Positions 7,402 through 15,290 of a stretch of 64,000 nt of DNA are shown here, piece after piece (the first letter of the stretch is position 1; every line of letters begins with the position of its first letter). Position numbers and translations under genes: made by a program. The notes under the pieces are model-generated. The model saw only the letters and a program-made list of their open reading frames with translations. It did no database searches and was not told the origin of the DNA. Origin of the DNA: Fibrivirga algicola (GTDB lineage Bacteria > Bacteroidota > Bacteroidia > Cytophagales > Spirosomataceae); NCBI RefSeq assembly GCF_011742925.1, contig NZ_WAEL01000003.1, positions 124,001-188,000 of the forward strand, read 5' to 3'.

Positions 7402-7417
7402 TGTGATATTTATCACG
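7402..7417. promoter_or_regulatory. CRP-type operator upstream of the rhodanese gene
   Basis: TGTGATATTTATCACG matches TGTGA-N6-TCACA in nine of ten bases. It lies 55 bp upstream of the rhodanese start on the minus strand, nearly the same distance as the sites at 1941 and 5483 from their genes. The 251-bp region 7347-7597 holds no convincing gene. Confidence 0.7.
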
Positions 7418-7597
7418 CAACGGGGTACTGGTAGGTTTTCAGCGACGTGTAGCCTGGATCAATTGCCTGAAGAGACAAACTTAGTTCTGACCTACGTCAG
7501 TTGTTCGCTTAGTTGCCATTGTACCTGCATCGTTAAGCACTATAAACGAATAAGCATTGATGAGTCGGCCTATCAGCGCGAAAGACGGTGAGAGAAA

Positions 7598-8014
7598 TTA
7601 ACCCATTGCAATCAGATGAGCCAGTTGCTGGCTTGCCCGATCAATGTCGGCCCGTTTGGTTGCAGGCTGATCGAACCGGTTGAACGGGCGTAGTTCAAGT
7701 ACATAGGTTTCTTCAACGGTCTCCTCGTCAATGGGCGTAAACAGCTTATATCCCACCGCTGTAACCGGCATAATGCCGTGCCGGGCTTTGAACCGAGCCA
7801 GTAACGTACCCAGCCAGGTATCGATAAGTTGACTACCGGCAGGCAGGTCCGCTATCGCAGGCAGGAATCGAACTTCTGCATGGTTTCGGTCGCGCATCCG
7901 TTGCTCGTCGGGGGTGAAATGCCCTTCGCAACTCGAAAATGTGTGTATTAACCCAGTTCGATTCATTGCCTCAACTATGGGCAAAATACCGGGTTCGATG
8001 TCAGTCAGCCCCAC
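7598..8014 (-). CDS. Hypothetical protein with an SSCEGH motif
   Basis: I do not recognise this 138-residue protein with confidence. It is soluble, with no signal peptide or membrane segment. The most striking feature is TFSSCEGHF at about residues 25-33, which recalls the SSCSG motif of TYW3-type tRNA-modifying proteins, but the rest does not clearly follow that family. The middle is a mix of beta and helix (EVRFLPAI, TWLGTLLARF), and the C-terminus is a charged helix. It lies alone between the rhodanese gene and the GIN-domain operon. Coding is supported by length and by normal codon use; function is unknown. Confidence 0.7.
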   Translation of the reverse strand: MGLTDIEPGILPIVEAMNRTGLIHTFSSCEGHFTPDEQRMRDRNHAEVRFLPAIADLPAGSQLIDTWLGTLLARFKARHGIMPVTAVGYKLFTPIDEETVEETYVLELRPFNRFDQPATKRADIDRASQQLAHLIAMG

Positions 8015-8048
8015 TGCGTTCTTGGTAGAAAGATACTATGTATGGCTA

Positions 8049-8094
8049 TAAACGCAGTTACCACAGAGCCAAGCCGCTGCGGTAACTGCGTTTA
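8049..8094. terminator. 14-bp perfect hairpin downstream of the GIN-domain operon
   Basis: TAAACGCAGTTACC (8049-8062) pairs exactly with 8081-8094 around an 18-nt loop that can add three more pairs. It lies 25 bp after the stop of the second GIN gene on the minus strand and before the next minus-strand gene, so it is probably the operon terminator. No T-run is present. Confidence 0.65.
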
Positions 8095-8118
8095 CGCGAC
8101 TCATCAACGGGACTTCTG

Positions 8119-8829
8119 TTAATTGGCACTGCCACCGAGCGACGTTTTGCGGCTCACGATGCGGCCGGGGCCGCTGTGGTTGACGCTACCCCCCGTAGAT
8201 GCTTTCAGAAAGAGTTCGTTTTCGGCGTACACCCGCACGCTGGCACCACTGGTCGCTTCAGCCTGGCAGGTCGCCGTAATTAGTTTGTTGGCTTCGATCG
8301 TTGCACCACCTGAGGCCGAGGCACTAACCGTTTTTGCCGACCCGGTCAGGGTAGCTGTGGATCCGGCACCTGAACTTAATTCTATATCTGTTGCATTCAG
8401 TGCCAGTGTAACCGTTGCTCCTGATTTTGCGGCTACGCCAATTTTTTCTGCTTTGAATGGGGTTTCGCCAGTCAGTTGTGCCCCCGACGACACAACGATG
8501 TCGCTTAGTTGCCGGGCTGTTAGGTAGGCTTTTATGTACCGATTCGTGTTTCGATCGGCTTTATTATTACCTAACCAGCCTTGCAGCTTCACGCCAAGTT
8601 TTAACTCACCGCCCTCAACGTCGGCAATAATGTCTTCCTTATCAAAACCCCGCGCTTCAATACGCAGCGCTTCCGCATCGCCCTGTGTCAGAAAAACCTG
8701 CACGCCTGTGCTTACCTTCAGCGCCGAGAAGTTCGACACTGTTGGATTCAATGTGATATCCTGAGCAGCCAGTTGACTGGCTACTGAGACAAAAAGGGCC
8801 ACGATCAGGCCAGAAAATGAAGTTTTCAT
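8119..8829 (-). CDS. Exported GIN-domain (DUF2807) protein 2
   Basis: The 236-residue protein has a signal peptide ending near VASQLAAQ and then a single DUF2807/GIN domain, the putative auto-transporter adhesin head domain. The domain shows repeated short strands with SSGA, SGAT and ASGGA turns that suggest a right-handed beta-helix. The ATG at 8829 was chosen over an ATG four codons upstream because it starts the signal peptide directly. It follows its paralogue by 12 bp in one operon. Proteins of this family are secreted or periplasmic, and their role is not established. The protein ends without a sorting domain. Confidence 0.85.
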   Translation of the reverse strand: MKTSFSGLIVALFVSVASQLAAQDITLNPTVSNFSALKVSTGVQVFLTQGDAEALRIEARGFDKEDIIADVEGGELKLGVKLQGWLGNNKADRNTNRYIKAYLTARQLSDIVVSSGAQLTGETPFKAEKIGVAAKSGATVTLALNATDIELSSGAGSTATLTGSAKTVSASASGGATIEANKLITATCQAEATSGASVRVYAENELFLKASTGGSVNHSGPGRIVSRKTSLGGSAN

Positions 8830-8841
8830 AGGTTCACGCAA

Positions 8842-9543
8842 TTAATCCCGGTTAATATCACCTCCACCGGAGGTTTTACGACTTACTAACTGCCCGGGGC
8901 CGCGATAGGTTACGTCGCCCCCGCCCGATGCCCGCAGGTAAAGCTCTTTCTGTCCATATACCCGCGCATCGCCCCCGCCCGATGCGTCAGCATAACAGAT
9001 GTCGGCAATCAGTTTGTCGGCATTCAAATCGGCACCGCTCGATGACGAAGCGGTTAGCTTACCCGCCGACCCACGCAGCGTTACATCGGCTCCGCTGCTG
9101 ACTGACACCGTCAGCCGGTTCGCCTTCACGTCCAGTTCCACGTCGGCGCCACTGCTGGTATGTAGCGCCAGATCATTTACAACCAGGTTGGTTTCACCCT
9201 CTAGCTCGGCCCCCGACGATACGTCGATGTTGGTCAGGTTTTTCACCGTCACATAGGCCTTGACAGAATTTTTGCCTCCCAGTATACCTTTCCAGCCGTT
9301 TTCCCGTCGAATCGAGAGCACAAGTTTATTGCCACGCTGTTCAGAGATGATCTCGTCTTCTTCCAACCCTTTGGCTTCTATGCGTACCGATTCGGTGTTG
9401 CCCTGAGTTAGGTACACGCTGATACCCGCACTCACATCAAGGGCAGAAATACCCGCAAAGGTTTGGTCTCGCTTTACACTTTGCGCCGACAGGCATGAAG
9501 TAAGGCTTATTGCCAGGTAGGTAATCAGTAAAGGCGTTTTCAT
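8842..9543 (-). CDS. Exported GIN-domain (DUF2807) protein 1, probable lipoprotein
   Basis: The 233-residue product has a signal peptide with a lipobox-like SLTSC, then a GIN domain with the turn repeats SSGAE, SSGAD, SSGAD and SGGGD. The ATG at 9543 gives the signal peptide directly; the frame stays open 73 codons further upstream, but that part is basic and not signal-like. Its sequence parallels the downstream gene along its whole length (VKRDQTFAGISALDVSAGISVYLTQG against NFSALKVSTGVQVFLTQG, shown here in part), so the two arose by tandem duplication. The downstream copy replaces several glycines of the C-terminal turns with serine. Confidence 0.85.
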   Translation of the reverse strand: MKTPLLITYLAISLTSCLSAQSVKRDQTFAGISALDVSAGISVYLTQGNTESVRIEAKGLEEDEIISEQRGNKLVLSIRRENGWKGILGGKNSVKAYVTVKNLTNIDVSSGAELEGETNLVVNDLALHTSSGADVELDVKANRLTVSVSSGADVTLRGSAGKLTASSSSGADLNADKLIADICYADASGGGDARVYGQKELYLRASGGGDVTYRGPGQLVSRKTSGGGDINRD

Positions 9544-9868
9544 GAGTTGTCTGGATGTCTGTAGCCGTAAGATGCAGGACTGCTCTGAAAGGTTGCAGTC
9601 ATTTATGACAAACGGCCCATTGCGCTGAAAAAGGTCTTCTTGACGGGGTAAACGTAATCTACGAGCCTTTGCCACCTTATCCCTCCGCCAACTCTTGCCG
9701 CTGACTGATCCTGTTCCTATCGTTGATCCTGCCAGAAAACTTTTACGGACTAATTGGATCAAAAAAATGGCTGTCGGTACAATGTTGCGTTAGGGCCGTA
9801 CCTTTGCAGCGTTGTTATACCGAGAACCGTTTTTGGTCCGGCATGACGCATCAGCCCTCTTACATTCA
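9544..9868. promoter_or_regulatory. Divergent promoter region of the GIN operon and mltG
   Basis: These 325 bp contain no convincing gene. The best promoter signal is TACCTTTG at 9799-9806, an exact match to the Bacteroidota minus-7 element TAnnTTTG, 63 bp upstream of the mltG ATG. I see no clear minus-33 TTG at 19 bp spacing. No repeats or hairpins of note were seen. Confidence 0.45.
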
Positions 9869-10918
9869 ATGACACTGTCGCGCAACACCAAAATCGGCCT
9901 GTACATTGCCTTTACGGTACTGTTTGTTTCGTTTACGTTCTACGGCTGGCAACTGGCCAAAACGCCAAATATTAACGCCCATACCGACGACGCAAAACCG
10001 TTTTCGCTGTATATTCCCAAGGGAGCCACTTTTGAATCGGTGATCGATACCCTGCAAAAGCACCAGGTTCTGGAGAATGAAATGACCTTTCGGTTTGTCT
10101 CGAAATTGATGAAGTACCCTGAGCGGGTAAAGGCGGGGCACTACCGCATGAAACCGGGAACGGGTAATTACGACGCCATCAAGAAGCTCCGCAGTGGTAG
10201 CCAGGACCCGATTGAACTGACATTCAACAGCAGCATTCGGCTGAAGAGCGAACTCATCAACAAGGTAGGCAGCAAGTTCGCGTTTGGTCCCGAACCACTG
10301 CGCGAACTGCTCGACAACCCCGATACCTGCAAACGCTACGGCCTGGATACAACCACGATTATCTGCCTGTTTATTCCGAACACGTACGAACTATTCTGGA
10401 CAGCCAAACCCACGGCCCTGCTGAGTCGAATGGCCGATGAGTATAAGAAGTTCTGGACACCCGCGCGAAAGGCCAAAGCCGCCGCCCTGGGCCTGAGCCA
10501 GACCGAAGTGCAAACGCTGGCTTCGATCGTACGGGCCGAGACCATCAAATCAGATGAGCAGCCCCGCGTAGCGGGTGTGTACCTGAACCGCCTGAAACGT
10601 GGCATCAAGCTGGAAGCTGACCCAACGGTGGTTTTCGCCAATAACGACTTCACGATCCGGCGCGTGCTGAACAAACACCTGGCGTACAACAGCCCATACA
10701 ACACCTACATGTATGCCGGTCTGCCCCCAGGTCCGATCAATCTGCCGCCGCCCACAGCTATCGACGCTGTACTGAATCCAGAACAGCACGACTATCTCTT
10801 TTTTGTTGCCAAAGCTGATTTCTCAGGTTACCACACTTTCTCGCGGAACATGACCGAGCATATAGCCAACGCCCGCATCTACCAGCGCGCGCTGAACGAG
10901 CGAAAAATCATGAAGTAA
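9869..10918 (+). CDS. mltG: Endolytic transglycosylase MltG
   Basis: The 349-residue protein is a full-length YceG/MltG enzyme with one N-terminal membrane helix (about 8-27), a LysM-like segment (about 43-100) and the catalytic YceG domain. The signature ASIVRAETIKSDEQPRVAG contains Glu224, which corresponds to the catalytic glutamate of Escherichia coli MltG, and is followed by LNRLKRGIKLEADPTV. It cuts nascent glycan strands in the periplasm and helps set their length. The ATG at 9869 was chosen because it starts just before the membrane helix. The thioesterase gene follows by 67 bp and may be co-transcribed. Confidence 0.95.
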   Translation: MTLSRNTKIGLYIAFTVLFVSFTFYGWQLAKTPNINAHTDDAKPFSLYIPKGATFESVIDTLQKHQVLENEMTFRFVSKLMKYPERVKAGHYRMKPGTGNYDAIKKLRSGSQDPIELTFNSSIRLKSELINKVGSKFAFGPEPLRELLDNPDTCKRYGLDTTTIICLFIPNTYELFWTAKPTALLSRMADEYKKFWTPARKAKAAALGLSQTEVQTLASIVRAETIKSDEQPRVAGVYLNRLKRGIKLEADPTVVFANNDFTIRRVLNKHLAYNSPYNTYMYAGLPPGPINLPPPTAIDAVLNPEQHDYLFFVAKADFSGYHTFSRNMTEHIANARIYQRALNERKIMK

Positions 10919-10985
10919 AAAAAGAGTCGTCAGTCCCAAACCGACCGTGCAGACTATCGACTCAGCACTGTCGACGTCCTCCCCT

Positions 10986-11408
10986 ATGTTTACTTTCCTT
11001 GTTCCACCTGTCCGGGTGCGGTATGCTGATACCGACCAGATGGGGTACGTGTATTATGGCAACTACGCCCGGTTTTATGAGATTGGGCGGGTAGAAGCGT
11101 TGCGGAGCCTGGGCTTTTCGTATAAAGAGATGGAGGCGTCGGGGATTATGATGCCGGTGTACGAAAACACCTCGCGCTACCTGAAGCCCGCCCGCTACGA
11201 CGACCTGCTGACGGTTGCGGTTACTATTCCTGAACTACCCCGCGCCCGGATCGTGTTTCAGTATGCCATCAGCAATGAAGCAGGTGAACTGTTGCATATG
11301 GGACAAACCACGCTGGTCTTCCAGCGGGCCGATACCGGTCGGCTGACGGCCGCCCCGGCTACATTACTGGAGCACCTCAAACCTTTTTTTGCACCGGGCG
11401 TTGCTTAA
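10986..11408 (+). CDS. Acyl-CoA thioesterase, 4-hydroxybenzoyl-CoA thioesterase (YbgC/FadM) family
   Basis: The 140-residue hot-dog fold protein shows the signature RVRYADTDQMGYVYYGNY, with the catalytic Asp of the DxDxMG loop, followed by ARFYEIGRVEALR. Members hydrolyse acyl-CoA or acyl-ACP thioesters in the cytoplasm. A GTG at 10947 would add 13 residues; the ATG at 10986 fits the family length better. It lies between mltG and a YihY-type gene, all in the same direction with short gaps. The exact substrate cannot be inferred. Confidence 0.9.
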   Translation: MFTFLVPPVRVRYADTDQMGYVYYGNYARFYEIGRVEALRSLGFSYKEMEASGIMMPVYENTSRYLKPARYDDLLTVAVTIPELPRARIVFQYAISNEAGELLHMGQTTLVFQRADTGRLTAAPATLLEHLKPFFAPGVA

Positions 11409-11446
11409 CCATAGGTAACCGTAAGCAATGCAGAAAGGCCAGGTAT

Positions 11447-12403
11447 ATGTTTGAAAAACTAATGACCCTCAAATCCCTCTCAGGGACTCGGGTTTGGCTA
11501 CGTACCCACAACGCCTTCAATTCAAAGAAAGATTGGTATAGTTTTCTGAGCCAAATCAGCGATAAGCTGTTCGATAACGACCTTAGCGAACGGGCAGCAT
11601 CGGTAGCCTACAACCTTATTCTGGCCATTTTCCCGACCGTTATCTTTCTTTTTACGCTGATTCCATTCATTACGTTCATACCTGACCTGGAGCGGCAAAT
11701 CATGGAATTTTTCGCTCAGATGCTCCCAATCGGGGCGTTTGATACAGTTGGCACAACCCTCAAAGATATTATCAGCCAACCCCGCGGGGGCGTACTTTCT
11801 TTTGGTTTTCTGCTGGCTCTGTATTCGGCCACAAGTGGCATGGTGGCGCTGATGAATGCGTTTAATTCATCGTACAAAACGTTCGAGCATCGTAGCTTTC
11901 TGGCTAAGCGGGGCATTGCCGTAGTACTGACCGTAGCACTGGCCATCTCGCTTTTTCTGGCCATTGGCCTCCTGGTTGTGGGCGGTGTAGTAATTGACTA
12001 CCTTCTGAAATTCGGTGTATTCAACAACATCATTTCGTACTATGTGCTCAAGATTGCGCGGTACCTGCTCGTGTTCGCTGTTTTTGTTGGGGTTGTATCG
12101 CTTATTTACCGGTATGGACCCGATGTAAATATGAAGTGGACCTTCGTGTTTCCCGGTTCAATAACAGCCTCTGTACTGATTGTGCTGACAACGCTGGCCT
12201 TCTCTTATTACGTTTCCAACTTCGGCTCATACAATAAAGTTTATGGCTCCATTGGCACCCTTATCGCCTTGATGATCTGGACCAACCTGATCTGTCTACT
12301 AATGGTGCTCGGTTTCGAGATGAACGTTGCCCTGTTCGATCTGGCAGGCGACCGCAACCCGTCTGTTGCCAAGAAAACAACAAATGCCACCTCCAACATG
12401 TGA
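11447..12403 (+). CDS. YihY/UPF0761 family inner-membrane protein
   Basis: The 318-residue protein has six predicted membrane helices in the YihY/BrkB pattern. An amphipathic N-terminal part contains the family motif LSERAASVAYNLILAIFP, and later come YRYGPDVNMKW and the SYNKVYGSIGTLIALMIW signature near the end. Once called ribonuclease BN by mistake, the family is now thought to be a membrane transporter or scaffold of unknown substrate. It follows the thioesterase gene by 38 bp. A hairpin overlaps its stop codon. Confidence 0.92.
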   Translation: MFEKLMTLKSLSGTRVWLRTHNAFNSKKDWYSFLSQISDKLFDNDLSERAASVAYNLILAIFPTVIFLFTLIPFITFIPDLERQIMEFFAQMLPIGAFDTVGTTLKDIISQPRGGVLSFGFLLALYSATSGMVALMNAFNSSYKTFEHRSFLAKRGIAVVLTVALAISLFLAIGLLVVGGVVIDYLLKFGVFNNIISYYVLKIARYLLVFAVFVGVVSLIYRYGPDVNMKWTFVFPGSITASVLIVLTTLAFSYYVSNFGSYNKVYGSIGTLIALMIWTNLICLLMVLGFEMNVALFDLAGDRNPSVAKKTTNATSNM

Positions 12404-12414
12404 AGTGGCATTTG
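12381..12414. terminator. 10-bp hairpin spanning the stop codon of the YihY gene
   Basis: CAAATGCCAC (12381-12390) pairs with GTGGCATTTG (12405-12414); the 14-nt loop contains the TGA stop at 12401. It is likely a terminator. The 236 bp after it, up to the glycosyltransferase gene, are AT-rich with no supported gene. Confidence 0.5.
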
Positions 12415-12639
12415 CGAACCCTAACCCATAAATGTGATCGCAGTCGGCAGGCAGGCACTTTGGCACACTTGCCGACATACGTATACAGTTATATCGAAAA
12501 ATTGTGCCAAACATTAGTTCGCTTCCAAAATAAATTGGCTATTTCCGGTTACTCAAAAAAAAGCGGTATACCTTCCGCTAAGTGTTACTTTCATATCCAA
12601 CAGTATTCTTAAGGACTTTCTCCAACATGAATTCACAAT

Positions 12640-13653
12640 ATGGATGGGCAACGGATCACCCAAGCAGGCGTCAGCACTCCAATGGCGCCATTTCTGAATA
12701 AGCATAAACCCTGGGTATCAGTAATTTGCACTAGTTTTAATCAGGTTACATACATCCAGGATAGTCTCCATTCGGTGGTTGGGCAAACGTACCCAAATGT
12801 GGAACTGATTATTGTTGATAATGCCAGTACAGACGGGTCAGCTGAGCAGATCAGATCATTTTGTAAAAAGTACCCGGCCACCCAATTTATTCACAATATC
12901 ACGAACCGAGGCCTTTGCCGCGCGTTCAATCAAGGGCTGGCGAGGGCAGTTGGCGAATACGTCATCGACCTGTCGGCTGACGACGTTATGTTACCAAATC
13001 GAATAAGTCGTCAAATCGAACAATTTTTATCGCTACCTGCCTATTACGGGGTTGTCTTCTCAAACGCGACCTACATAAATGAGTCAGGTGAATTCCTCCG
13101 GCATCACCATCCTGTGCGCCCCGACGGGCGCACTACCGAACGTGTTCCGACGGGCGATGTCTTTCAGGAGGTGTTAACACGTTATTTCATCAATACGCCT
13201 ACTATGATGATGCGGCGTGATATGCTGACCGCGCTGGGCGGTTATGATGAGTCTCTGGCGTATGAAGATTTTGATCTATGGGTCCGTTCGGCACGGCATT
13301 ACCGATACGCTTACATAGATGAGGTACTAACACAGAAGCGCCTGTTAGCCGACTCGCTGGGCCAGCAGGTAGTCAGGGTAGACAATCAACTGCTCGACTC
13401 TACCTGGCGCGTTTGCCAGAAAGCCTACGCACTCTGCCAAACCACCGACGAGTACAAAGCATTAGCCGACCGCCTGAGGCAGTTTATCCGGAAGTGTTTT
13501 TATGCCGAGCAATATGAACTGGCTTCTAAATTCGGGCGGCTTCTTGGCAAAATTGAACCCCCTGGTTTGGCCTCGCGGGCTATTCTTCTGCTCTGCCGCA
13601 TGCATCTGCCTGTAAACGGGATGTATAGACGCTACCGGTTAGCCACCAAATGA
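12640..13653 (+). CDS. Family 2 glycosyltransferase
   Basis: The 337-residue protein begins with a GT-A fold domain: VSVICTSFNQ near residue 27, VDNASTDGS, then DLSADDVMLP with the DxD-type aspartates, and a YEDFDLWVR motif near residue 205. It has no membrane segments, so it is probably a cytoplasmic enzyme that adds a sugar to a surface polysaccharide or glycolipid. An alternative ATG at 12682 would remove 14 residues and still leave the whole domain. It is an isolated gene; no other polysaccharide genes adjoin it. Donor and acceptor are unknown. Confidence 0.88.
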   Translation: MDGQRITQAGVSTPMAPFLNKHKPWVSVICTSFNQVTYIQDSLHSVVGQTYPNVELIIVDNASTDGSAEQIRSFCKKYPATQFIHNITNRGLCRAFNQGLARAVGEYVIDLSADDVMLPNRISRQIEQFLSLPAYYGVVFSNATYINESGEFLRHHHPVRPDGRTTERVPTGDVFQEVLTRYFINTPTMMMRRDMLTALGGYDESLAYEDFDLWVRSARHYRYAYIDEVLTQKRLLADSLGQQVVRVDNQLLDSTWRVCQKAYALCQTTDEYKALADRLRQFIRKCFYAEQYELASKFGRLLGKIEPPGLASRAILLLCRMHLPVNGMYRRYRLATK

Positions 13654-13775
13654 AAGTTAGTGAACAATTCTCGATGAACAGGCAGCAATTATCAAGTCTC
13701 AATTGTTGTGTACAAGACTAAAGAACGCACCCAAGCGACATTATGCGTGTCGATTGATCATTGATCGTTGTCTGT

Positions 13776-14414
13776 ATGCCTGCTGAACTCATAAAACTAT
13801 ACCCTAAAAACCCTGACCTGACCCTGATTCGGAAGGTGGCGAAAGCCCTGCGCGACGGGGCCGTGGTCATTTACCCAACTGATACCATCTACGGGCTGGG
13901 CTGCGATATTCATAATGCGCGGGCGGTTGAGCGCGTAGCGCGCATAAAGGGAATAAAGCCGCAGAAGAACGATTTTTCGTTTATCTGCTACGACCTCAGT
14001 CATATCGCCGACTATGCCCGGGTTAGCAACTCAGCCTTCAAGCTGATGAAACGGCTCCTCCCCGGCCCCTACACGTTTATTCTTGACGCCAACAACAACG
14101 TCCCCAAACTGTTGAACTCCAGCAAGAAAACGGTAGGTATACGGGTGCCCGACAATGACATTCCCCGGCTGATTGTGCAGGAGTTGGGCAACCCGATTAT
14201 CACCACGACCCTGCGCGAGGGTGGTCCCGAAGACCTTCCAGAAGGCATTGCCTACAGTACCGACCCCGAACTGATTTACGAAACCTATCGCCACGACGTC
14301 GATATCGTAATTGATGGCGGTTACGGCGGTTATGCGCCCTCAACCATCGTCAACGCCACCACCGACGATTTTGAGGTTATCCGGCAGGGACTTGGCGAGG
14401 TGGATTGGGAATAG
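13776..14414 (+). CDS. L-threonylcarbamoyladenylate synthase (Sua5/YciO/YrdC family)
   Basis: The 212-residue protein is a single YrdC domain with YPTDTIYGLGCD near residue 34, KGIKPQKND and the TTTLREGG segment. The enzyme makes threonylcarbamoyl-AMP from threonine, bicarbonate and ATP, the first step of the t6A modification of ANN-decoding tRNAs. It is shorter than full Sua5, which has an extra C-terminal domain, and could equally be the YciO branch, whose role is less clear. The ATG at 13776 was preferred to a TTG 15 bp upstream. It converges with the aldolase gene with an 18-bp gap. Confidence 0.88.
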   Translation: MPAELIKLYPKNPDLTLIRKVAKALRDGAVVIYPTDTIYGLGCDIHNARAVERVARIKGIKPQKNDFSFICYDLSHIADYARVSNSAFKLMKRLLPGPYTFILDANNNVPKLLNSSKKTVGIRVPDNDIPRLIVQELGNPIITTTLREGGPEDLPEGIAYSTDPELIYETYRHDVDIVIDGGYGGYAPSTIVNATTDDFEVIRQGLGEVDWE

Positions 14415-14432
14415 CCATTCGCACCCGATTAC

Positions 14433-15191
14433 TTAGCTGGCCAAGGCCGCTTTGAATGCAGCCAGTGTACGTTGAGCGCCACTCCAGACAAAGAACGTGT
14501 CAGTGCCAACGGCCATGAATCGTGTTCCACTGGCTAGCTCGGCGGCAATTTGGTCGGACTGCTGCATGAACAGGCCAACAGGGACACTTTTTCGCGAACA
14601 AGCTAACTTCACCGCGCGGATAGCCTGCTGAACAACCGGATTGGCCACATCGCCTAGCTTGTTCATACTGCCCGACAGGTCATAAGGGCCAATAAATACG
14701 CCATCGATGCCATCTACGCTCAGGATGTCATCGAGGTTGTTGACTGCCTCCTGGTGCTCAATCTGGATGATAACGGCCACCGACTGATTAGCCGATTGAA
14801 GGTATTCCGAAAACTGAAGGCCATACTGATGCGCTCGGGCAATGCCAACGCTTCGTTTTCCCAATGGCGGATACTTCGCAGATTCGACCGCTTGGCGCGC
14901 TTCGGCAGCCGTATTTACCAGCGGGACAATCACGCCATCAGCGCCACTGTCCAACGCTTGCTTAATCAAAATCGGGTTGTTGTCAGCCACCCGAATAATG
15001 GCGCTACAGTCATTCTTTATAGCTTGCAAGATGCGTTGAGCATCATTGATGGAAAGCGCTCCGTGCTCCATATCAATAAATAGCCAGTCGAACCCGGCTA
15101 GTGAGAGTAGTTCGCTGAGTTCGGGCGACGGCAATGAAACTAACGTACCCAGTAATGGCTGGGCACCACGGAGCTTTTCTGCAAATGTCAT
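14433..15191 (-). CDS. HpcH/HpaI family aldolase
   Basis: The 252-residue TIM-barrel protein belongs to the class II pyruvate aldolases that include HpaI and GarL. Visible motifs are FIDMEHG near residue 40, IIRVADN, the conserved GADGVIVPLVNT, IQIEHQEA (metal-binding Glu) and VFIGPYDLSGSMN (metal-binding Asp). Such enzymes split 2-keto-3-deoxy sugar acids or 4-hydroxy-2-oxo acids into pyruvate and an aldehyde. No sugar-acid catabolism genes are adjacent, so the substrate stays open. Length and motif order match the family well. Confidence 0.92.
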   Translation of the reverse strand: MTFAEKLRGAQPLLGTLVSLPSPELSELLSLAGFDWLFIDMEHGALSINDAQRILQAIKNDCSAIIRVADNNPILIKQALDSGADGVIVPLVNTAAEARQAVESAKYPPLGKRSVGIARAHQYGLQFSEYLQSANQSVAVIIQIEHQEAVNNLDDILSVDGIDGVFIGPYDLSGSMNKLGDVANPVVQQAIRAVKLACSRKSVPVGLFMQQSDQIAAELASGTRFMAVGTDTFFVWSGAQRTLAAFKAALAS

Positions 15192-15290
15192 CTTCCAGGG
15201 ATAAAATCTAACTTACCTACGTCTTCAAATCAGTGTCACGTTGCCTGCAACGATAGCAACCAACCTAAACCGCTTAACTGCATCTACACC

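Noticed and set aside
7403-7591. 62-codon plus-strand frame after the rhodanese gene
   Set aside because: It begins inside the CRP-type operator, has no RBS or family features, and its start codon is doubtful.
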